Below are positions 58,457 through 64,000 of a DNA stretch of 64,000 nt, piece by piece; the first letter of the stretch is position 1; every line of letters begins with the position of its first letter. The notes under the pieces were generated by a model that was given only the letters and a program-made list of their open reading frames with translations, made no database searches and was not told the origin of the DNA. A program made the translations under genes and the position numbers. This DNA comes from an uncultured Flavobacteriaceae bacterium (GTDB lineage Bacteria > Bacteroidota > Bacteroidia > Flavobacteriales > Flavobacteriaceae). The DNA lies in NCBI GenBank assembly GCA_947494715.1, contig CANLWG010000013.1, forward strand, positions 1 to 64,000, read 5' to 3'.

Positions 58457-58810
58457 TTTTAGGGACATTCAAACCGATATTATTTATCGTCTTATTAGTA
58501 AGCACTTCTATTGTAGCAATACTTTTAGTTTCTGTTGGTTTGTAAACTTTTCTAGACATGCCCCTTTGGAAATCGGGCAAACCTTCTCCCCGAAAGAATA
58601 TTGGGAGCACCTTTAGAATCCAATTCTTGAAATCTACAAAAAATGAGAGTCTCTTATTTTTGGGCTTATGCCCCATCCATACAAAAAATCAACTTAAATT
58701 TGAATAAGATCAATTGCCAGCCCTAATTTAAATATGGAACTGAACATTAAAATCAGTTTTGAAAAAATCCAAAAAAGGATAAGTGATTAATAATTGCCAC
58801 ACTACTATAA
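58457..58810. other. Intergenic region behind the fbp remnant
   Basis: 354 AT-rich bases before the DinB gene. A 78-codon frame on the - strand (58440-58676) exists but has no recognised domain and runs into the fbp remnant. I see no tRNA, terminator or operator copy here. Confidence 0.5.
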
Positions 58811-59347
58811 ATGAATTTTGAAATAAACAAAGCCATTCCCGTTCTAGAAAGAACCCCTTTGGTATTGAGGTCGCTACTTCAGGGTTTGCCTGAAGAATGG
58901 ATCTACGAAAATGAAGGGAAGGATACCTGGAGCCCTTTTGATGTTATTGGACATTTAATCCACGGCGAAAAAACGGATTGGATGGTAAGATCCGAAATAA
59001 TTTTAGGAGACGGTCCCGATAAGGTATTTGAGCCCTTTGACAGATTTGCTCAATTTGAGGACAGCAAAGGAAAAACTTTGGAGGTGTTGTTGACCGAATT
59101 CGAGACGCTACGAAACGGGAATCTTGAGCTCTTAAAATCAAAACAGCTATCATCGGAAGACCTAAATCTAGAGGGAATTCATCCGGAATTGGGTACCGTT
59201 ACCTTAGCCCAGCTTTTATCGGCCTGGGTGGTCCATGACTTGGGACATATTACACAAATCTCAAGGGTCATGGCGAAGCAATACAAAAATGAAGTAGGAC
59301 CATGGCCCAAATACATGACAATTTTGAACTATAGTCCTTCCGAGTAA
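58811..59347 (+). CDS. DinB-family protein
   Basis: 178 residues, four-helix bundle. The three metal-binding histidines expected for the DinB/YfiT fold can be placed in VIGHLIHGEK (about residue 46-55) and in VVHDLGHITQ (about 140-149). The family holds thiol-dependent transferases and stress proteins; the exact reaction is unknown. A single gene between the rhamnose locus and the DUF1080 cluster. Confidence 0.9.
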   Translation: MNFEINKAIPVLERTPLVLRSLLQGLPEEWIYENEGKDTWSPFDVIGHLIHGEKTDWMVRSEIILGDGPDKVFEPFDRFAQFEDSKGKTLEVLLTEFETLRNGNLELLKSKQLSSEDLNLEGIHPELGTVTLAQLLSAWVVHDLGHITQISRVMAKQYKNEVGPWPKYMTILNYSPSE

Positions 59348-59505
59348 AAGATGGTCCTATTCGAAAAAGGTAGGTCAGGTTTTTAAAGGTCCAAACAAAT
59401 AGGAATCAATGCTTCAGATTGGTTTTGGCACAAAAAACTTAGGAGACTACAATTGATTAAAGAATATGGATTAATCTTGCTAAAGGCTAAAATATTTTTT
59501 ACATT

Positions 59506-59519
59506 CGTTAACGTTAACG
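59506..59519. promoter_or_regulatory. Perfect 14-base palindrome upstream of the DUF1080 cluster
   Basis: CGTTAACGTTAACG is fully self-complementary and lies 76 bases before the start at 59595. Its form is that of a LacI-family operator and it is unlike the operators of the rhamnose locus. No regulator gene for it is seen in the window. Confidence 0.55.
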
Positions 59520-59594
59520 GTTATTGTTTTTAAACCTTAAACCAAACCTATAACTAGCATAACAAATAATCAAAAGCTTACTAAAGAAACACTT

Positions 59595-60968
59595 ATGAAA
59601 AAAGCAAGCAATCTAGTGCTATCAATTATTCTTTTTACGGGAATTTCCCTCTCGGCCCAGGAAAACTGGGAAATGTTATTTAATGGGAAAGACCTTAAGA
59701 ATTTCGAACAGCTCAATGGGAATGCCAAATATGAAATTAAAAACCAAGAACTGATCGGAACTTCCAAAATGGGTACACCCAACAGTTTCATGGCGACAAA
59801 AAAAACATACGGTGATTTTATATTGGAGTTCGATGTATTTGTTGAAAATGGATTGAACTCTGGAGTTCAATTTAGAAGTTTAAGTTTACCGGATTACAAT
59901 AACGGTAGGGTTCATGGCTATCAGTGTGAAATTGAAACAAGCTCAAGAAAATGGGCAGGAGGGGTTTACGATGAAGCCAGAAACGGATGGCTTTACCCAC
60001 TCTCAAGAAATCCAAAGGGGCGGAATGCGTTTGTCCCCGGTCAATGGAACCATTACAGGATAGAGGCTATTGGCAACACCATTCGTACATGGGTCAATGA
60101 TATTCAATGTGCCAATTTGGTCGATGACACAACCGCTGAAGGTTTCATCGCTTTTCAGGTACATAGTATTGGTGACGAGAGTTTAGAAGGTAAAATAGTG
60201 AAGTGGAAAAATATAAAACTCAAGACGACCGCTCTAGAAAATTCAAGAAAGGAAATTGATTCGGACGTGCCGGAAATCAGTTACTTGGCCAATCAACTCA
60301 CGGAAAATGATAAACGTAAGGGCTGGCGTTTGTTATGGGACGGACAGACTACCAATGGATGGAGAGGTGCCAAGCTAGATAAATTTCCTGAAAGAGGATG
60401 GGAAATAAAGGACGGTACTCTTACTGTACTTGCCTCGGATGGAGCAGAATCTAGAAATGGCGGTGATATTGTGACGGAAGATTCCTTTAAGGATTTTGAA
60501 CTGAGTGTCGATTTTAAGATCTCCGAAGGTGCCAATAGCGGCATCAAATATTTTGTGGATTCCGAGCTTAATAAAGGAGAAGGTTCAGCAATCGGCATGG
60601 AATTTCAGGTACTGGATGACAAAGCACATCCTGATGCCAAACAAGGTAAAAACGGAAACCGGACCGTGGGTTCGCTATATGATTTAATACGCGCTGAGAA
60701 TACGGACAGTTCCCGGGGCAAAAATTTCAAAGGTGTTGGTAAATGGAACAATGCCCGGATTGTGGTCAAAGGTGGCCATGTAGAACATTGGTTGAACCAG
60801 ATCAAGGTGGTCGAATTCGATCGCTTCAGCCAAATGTTCAAGGCTTTGGTGGAAAAAAGCAAATATGAAAAATGGGATAATTTCGGCCGCATTCCCGAAG
60901 GGCTTATTTTACTGCAAGATCATGGAGATGAGGTTTCCTTTAGAAGTATCAAAATAAGAGAATTTTAA
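59595..60968 (+). CDS. Tandem DUF1080 protein, exported
   Basis: 457 residues. Signal peptide (1-22, ISLSAQ). Two DUF1080 jelly-roll domains in a row: about 25-210 (WEMLFNGKDLKNFEQLNGNA, NGLNSGVQFRS) and about 238-457 (GWRLLWDGQTTNGWRGAKL, EGANSGIKYFV). Each has the usual opening and the NSG motif, so both may be active. DUF1080 proteins are associated with 3-keto-glycoside hydrolysis. It starts a cluster with an oxidoreductase and a DUF6807 protein. Confidence 0.9.
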   Translation: MKKASNLVLSIILFTGISLSAQENWEMLFNGKDLKNFEQLNGNAKYEIKNQELIGTSKMGTPNSFMATKKTYGDFILEFDVFVENGLNSGVQFRSLSLPDYNNGRVHGYQCEIETSSRKWAGGVYDEARNGWLYPLSRNPKGRNAFVPGQWNHYRIEAIGNTIRTWVNDIQCANLVDDTTAEGFIAFQVHSIGDESLEGKIVKWKNIKLKTTALENSRKEIDSDVPEISYLANQLTENDKRKGWRLLWDGQTTNGWRGAKLDKFPERGWEIKDGTLTVLASDGAESRNGGDIVTEDSFKDFELSVDFKISEGANSGIKYFVDSELNKGEGSAIGMEFQVLDDKAHPDAKQGKNGNRTVGSLYDLIRAENTDSSRGKNFKGVGKWNNARIVVKGGHVEHWLNQIKVVEFDRFSQMFKALVEKSKYEKWDNFGRIPEGLILLQDHGDEVSFRSIKIREF

Positions 60969-60987
60969 TAAACAAATCAACTGAATT

Positions 60988-62346
60988 ATGAACAGGACAA
61001 GACGAAATTTTATAAGGAAAACGACATTGGCTTCAAGCGGAATTATTTTAGGAGCTGGCTCTATGAGTGCCAAGAGCTATAAAAAAATAATCGGTGCGAA
61101 CGACCGCGTTCGCGTTGGTATTGCAGGATTTTCCAATAGGGCAAAGGGAGCTCTGATACCCGCATTTAACGGGCATAGCGCAGTACAGAATTTTGAAATT
61201 GTAGGAGTATCCGATATATGGAACAGGCGACGGGATGAAGGAGCGGCCTACATAAAAGAAAAGACAGGCAACAAAATTGAGCAATGGCGGAATAATGAGG
61301 AGATGTATGATAAGAACAAAATCGATGCAGTACTTATTTCTACCGCAGATTTTCAGCATGCACTTCACACGGTACAAGCGGCCAACGCTAAAAAGGATGT
61401 ATACTGCGAAAAACCTTTTGCCGAAACCATGGAAGATGCCCGTGTAGGGATGAAAGCGGTTAAGGATTCTGGAATCGTTTTTCAGATCGGATCACAAAGG
61501 CGTAGCGGTGCCAATTATCATGCTGCCTCGGATTTTATAAAGTCCGGCAAGTTTGGGGATATTGTTATGGTCGAAATGACCTGGAATGTAAATCAACCTG
61601 GGAGGTGGCGTTTACCCAAGTTGACTAGCGAAATAAAAGAATCCGATACGGATTGGAAACGATATCAAATGAATCGGCCATCTGCAGAATGGGATCCGAG
61701 AAAATATTTGGAGTATCGCTTGTTCTGGCCATACTCCTCTGGAATTCCCGGCCAGTGGATGTCTCACCAGATTGATACGGTGCATTGGTTCTCTGGTTTG
61801 GACCATCCAAGAAGTGTAGCTGCCAACGGTGGTATTTATTTATGGAAAGATGGCCGAAAGAACTTCGATACCATGTCGGCGGTCTTTGACTATGGCCCTA
61901 CCAACGATTCGAGTTCTGGATTCCAGGTTACGTATTCCTCCCGGTTTACAAATTCAGCTGGCGGTACCAAGGAGATATATTATTCCAATGCAGGCGAGTT
62001 GAACCTAGACACAAATAAAGTGAGCGATAACGGTGGGTTGTCCGAGAGACACGCAAGTGCAATGGGGATGAAACCGAACAAGTTAAAAGGCTTCAATCTT
62101 TCTGAAAATGCCCCAAAAGTGGTAACGTCGGCCAATACCGGTGCAGATAATATGACCTCATTGCATATGCTGAATTGGATGGAATGTGTCCGTAGCCGTA
62201 AGACCACCAATGGTCCGGTAGAAGCTGGCTATAATCATTCTATTGCCAATATCATGACCACCGCTGCATTGCGAACTGGTTTGAAGGCCACTTTCGACGA
62301 AAAGAATCAAGATGTTCTGGCCGGCGGAAAAGTGTTCAAATATTAA
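60988..62346 (+). CDS. Gfo/Idh/MocA-family oxidoreductase, Tat-exported
   Basis: 452 residues. A twin-arginine signal is visible (TRRNFIRK, residues 4-11, then a hydrophobic stretch), so the protein is probably exported folded with its cofactor. The Rossmann domain (about 40-160) holds RVGIAGFSNRAKGAL and the EKP motif of DVYCEKPFAE. These enzymes oxidise or reduce sugar hydroxyls, often with a tightly bound NAD in exported forms. Placed 19 bases after the DUF1080 gene, it could make the 3-keto sugar that DUF1080 cleaves. Confidence 0.92.
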   Translation: MNRTRRNFIRKTTLASSGIILGAGSMSAKSYKKIIGANDRVRVGIAGFSNRAKGALIPAFNGHSAVQNFEIVGVSDIWNRRRDEGAAYIKEKTGNKIEQWRNNEEMYDKNKIDAVLISTADFQHALHTVQAANAKKDVYCEKPFAETMEDARVGMKAVKDSGIVFQIGSQRRSGANYHAASDFIKSGKFGDIVMVEMTWNVNQPGRWRLPKLTSEIKESDTDWKRYQMNRPSAEWDPRKYLEYRLFWPYSSGIPGQWMSHQIDTVHWFSGLDHPRSVAANGGIYLWKDGRKNFDTMSAVFDYGPTNDSSSGFQVTYSSRFTNSAGGTKEIYYSNAGELNLDTNKVSDNGGLSERHASAMGMKPNKLKGFNLSENAPKVVTSANTGADNMTSLHMLNWMECVRSRKTTNGPVEAGYNHSIANIMTTAALRTGLKATFDEKNQDVLAGGKVFKY

Positions 62347-63446
62347 TGGTGGATATGTTGAATCTATTTAAACGGACATTTAGTTATTACATACTCTTTA
62401 CATTTTTGCTGATTTCTTGTAAGGAGGTAAAAAATACAGCTACTACAAATACAAATGTATCCGAAACTGGGATGCAAGAATCATCCAAATTGAAATTTAC
62501 AAAGGATGATGCAAACAAGAAAATCGATATTACAATTGATGATAAATTGTTCACGAGCTATATTTATGACGGACAAACTCCCAAGCCGATTTTGTACCCG
62601 CTCATTACCAAGAGCGGTAAAACGGTTACCCGTGGCTTTCCCTATGATCCCAGACCCAATGAACGTATTGACCATCCACATCATGCAGGGCATTGGTTGA
62701 ACTATGGTGATGTAAACGGATTGGATTTTTGGAACAATTCCTATGCCATTCCCGAGGAGGAAAAACACAAGTATGGCACAATTTATCATCAGGAAATTCT
62801 GCAGAGTGACGAAGACAAAGGAATCTTGAAAATAAAAGCGATTTGGCGTTCACCGGACGATATTGATTTGATGGAGGAGATAACGGAGTTTACATTTTCC
62901 GAAAAGGAGAATACCAGAATCATAGACCGTTCTACGACCCTAAATGCCTTGAAAGATGTTTCCTTTAAAGATAATAAGGAAGGAATGATCGGCATTCGAG
63001 TAGCACGTGAACTGGAATTGGTTTCGGATAAACCGGCAATCTATACGGACGCTGCGGGAAATGTAACGGAAGTAGAGGCCCTGAACAATGAAGATGTAAA
63101 CGGCAACTATTTTAGCAGTGAAGGTTTAACCGGAAATGATGTCTGGGGTACACGTAATAAATGGGTAAAACTAGAAAGCAATATTGAAGGGGAAACCGTA
63201 TCCATTACCATACTGGACCACAAGAAAAATACAGGATATCCCTCCTATTGGCATGCGAGGGGTTATGGACTTTTTGCTGCCAATCCTTTAGGTCAGGCTA
63301 TTTTTTCTGAAGGAAAGGAAACTCTAAATTTCAAATTGAACGAAAATGAATCGGTAACTTTTAATTATCGTATTTTAATTCATAATGGTTCCAAGCTGAC
63401 CAACGATGCCCTAAATCTTTCATTTGAAGAGTTTAATACGAAGTAA
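62346..63446 (+). CDS. DUF6807 (PmoA-like) lipoprotein
   Basis: 366 residues. Lipoprotein signal (FTFLLISCKEVKN, cysteine 25). The remainder is one DUF6807 domain, with the typical PRPNERIDHPHHAGHWLNYG and GLDFW near residues 100-130 and YWHARGYGLFAANPLGQ near 300. The family is often found with Gfo/Idh/MocA and DUF1080 genes, but its reaction is unknown. The start overlaps the stop of the oxidoreductase gene by one base; an ATG three codons on is an alternative. Confidence 0.88.
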   Translation: MVDMLNLFKRTFSYYILFTFLLISCKEVKNTATTNTNVSETGMQESSKLKFTKDDANKKIDITIDDKLFTSYIYDGQTPKPILYPLITKSGKTVTRGFPYDPRPNERIDHPHHAGHWLNYGDVNGLDFWNNSYAIPEEEKHKYGTIYHQEILQSDEDKGILKIKAIWRSPDDIDLMEEITEFTFSEKENTRIIDRSTTLNALKDVSFKDNKEGMIGIRVARELELVSDKPAIYTDAAGNVTEVEALNNEDVNGNYFSSEGLTGNDVWGTRNKWVKLESNIEGETVSITILDHKKNTGYPSYWHARGYGLFAANPLGQAIFSEGKETLNFKLNENESVTFNYRILIHNGSKLTNDALNLSFEEFNTK

Positions 63447-63471
63447 TCTTAAATTTTAAAATTTGGAAAAA

Positions 63472-64000
63472 ATGAAGTCTATGTATTCTCTGATTTTCAT
63501 ATTGGCGTTCGTTTCAATTGCCTTCGGACAAGAGACCGACTACAAAATGAAGACTCTATTTGATGGTAGTAACCTTAATAAATGGCAAGTGCCTGATAAC
63601 AATGTTTGGTGGGCAATTGATGGTGATGCGCTCTGGGCAAAAAGTGACCCCGATCAAAAGGGCTCCATACTGTGGACGAAGAAGGAATACAATGATTTTG
63701 TTGTTCAATTGGATTTTAAATTTGGGGAAGGTACCATTGACTCAGGTATTTTTATGCGGGGGGAAGATGAGAGGAATGTACAAATTCAAATCGGCATATC
63801 GGGTTCTTTAAAAAGGGATATGACGGCTTCACCCTATGTACCCAAATCAGGATACCCGGTAGAAGCCGACGGCGTTAACGAACTTTTGAGAATGGATGGC
63901 TGGAATACCATAAAAGCCATGACCATTGGCAATTCGTATAAAGTATGGCTCAACGGAAAGGAAGTAATGAATTATACCCTTGAAGAAGCAAATTTAAAAG
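63472..64000 (+). CDS. DUF1080 protein, exported (5' part, runs off the window)
   Basis: ATG at 63472, 176 codons without a stop to the window end. Signal peptide (MKSMYSLIFILAFVSIAFGQ). A DUF1080 domain starts at about residue 27 (KTLFDGSNLNKWQVPDNN) and shows GTIDSGIFMRGE and YKVWLNGKEVMNYT. It is the fourth DUF1080 domain of the window and the last visible gene of the cluster, 25 bases after the DUF6807 stop. Confidence 0.9.
   Translation, partial: MKSMYSLIFILAFVSIAFGQETDYKMKTLFDGSNLNKWQVPDNNVWWAIDGDALWAKSDPDQKGSILWTKKEYNDFVVQLDFKFGEGTIDSGIFMRGEDERNVQIQIGISGSLKRDMTASPYVPKSGYPVEADGVNELLRMDGWNTIKAMTIGNSYKVWLNGKEVMNYTLEEANLK

Noticed and set aside
58600-58625. Possible repeat of the tRNA-Val 3' end (AGAATCCAATTC compared with CGAATCCAGTAG)
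   Set aside because: Only about eight bases agree and the match is not extended; not convincing as an attachment site.
58440-58676. A 78-codon frame on the - strand behind the rhamnose operon
   Set aside because: No recognisable domain, no promoter, and it runs into the fbp remnant on the opposite strand; probably chance in decayed DNA.

Overview
The window looks like the chromosome of a marine, polysaccharide-degrading member of the Bacteroidota, most likely family Flavobacteriaceae. The grounds are AT-rich DNA, SusC/SusD outer-membrane uptake proteins, many sulfatases carried as lipoproteins, flavobacterial promoter elements (TTG, 19 bases, TAnnTTTG) and a sodium-linked transporter set. 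No species can be named from the sequence alone.

Layout. (1) 1-84: 3' end of a 5S rRNA gene and its terminator, the end of an rRNA operon. (2) 294-8643: a tightly packed + strand cassette (RraA-like aldolase, two SDR dehydrogenases, an enolase-superfamily acid-sugar dehydratase, an NTF2-RidA fusion, a creatininase-family hydrolase, an SSS symporter, a 45-residue membrane peptide, and a sulfatase). It reads like an undescribed non-phosphorylative route for a sugar acid. (3) 8763-26466: core genes: gltBD, acyl-CoA dehydrogenase, glutamate dehydrogenase, nhaD, exbB-exbD-tonB, folC, two peptidase/hydrolase genes and a CPBP protease. (4) 26652-26726: tRNA-Val with a textbook promoter. (5) 26794-58291: a large polysaccharide utilisation locus for a sulfated, rhamnose-rich glycan: four sulfatases (one fused to a GH78 rhamnosidase), two further GH78 enzymes, rhamnose mutarotase, SusCD, a haem-binding protein plus a DUF1080 protein, a GntR/LacI-type regulator, and a complete rhamnose pathway (isomerase, kinase, aldolase-dehydrogenase, lactate dehydrogenase) with an NCS1-type permease. 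(6) 58260-58456: a frameshifted remnant of fructose-1,6-bisphosphatase fused to the end of that permease gene. (7) 58811-64000: DinB protein, then a second carbohydrate cluster (tandem DUF1080, Tat-exported Gfo/Idh/MocA oxidoreductase, DUF6807 lipoprotein, truncated DUF1080).

How it fits together. Surface proteins capture the glycan, exported sulfatases and rhamnosidases strip sulfate and release L-rhamnose, RhaM interconverts anomers, RhaI and RhaB give rhamnulose-1-phosphate, and RhaEW gives DHAP plus lactate, which LldD can take to pyruvate. No ulvan lyase or GH105 is visible, so rhamnan sulfate or pre-cut ulvan oligomers are plausible targets.

The most striking non-coding signal is a repeated 16-base operator, approximately CAGYAYNGTACAGGAT, at eight places, all between 30.4 and 50.8 kb. 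Seven of the eight places face the start codon of a PUL or rhamnose gene at 56-148 bases; at susC there are three overlapping copies phased at exactly 10 bases. This defines a candidate regulon for the GntR-type regulator encoded at 49622-50668.
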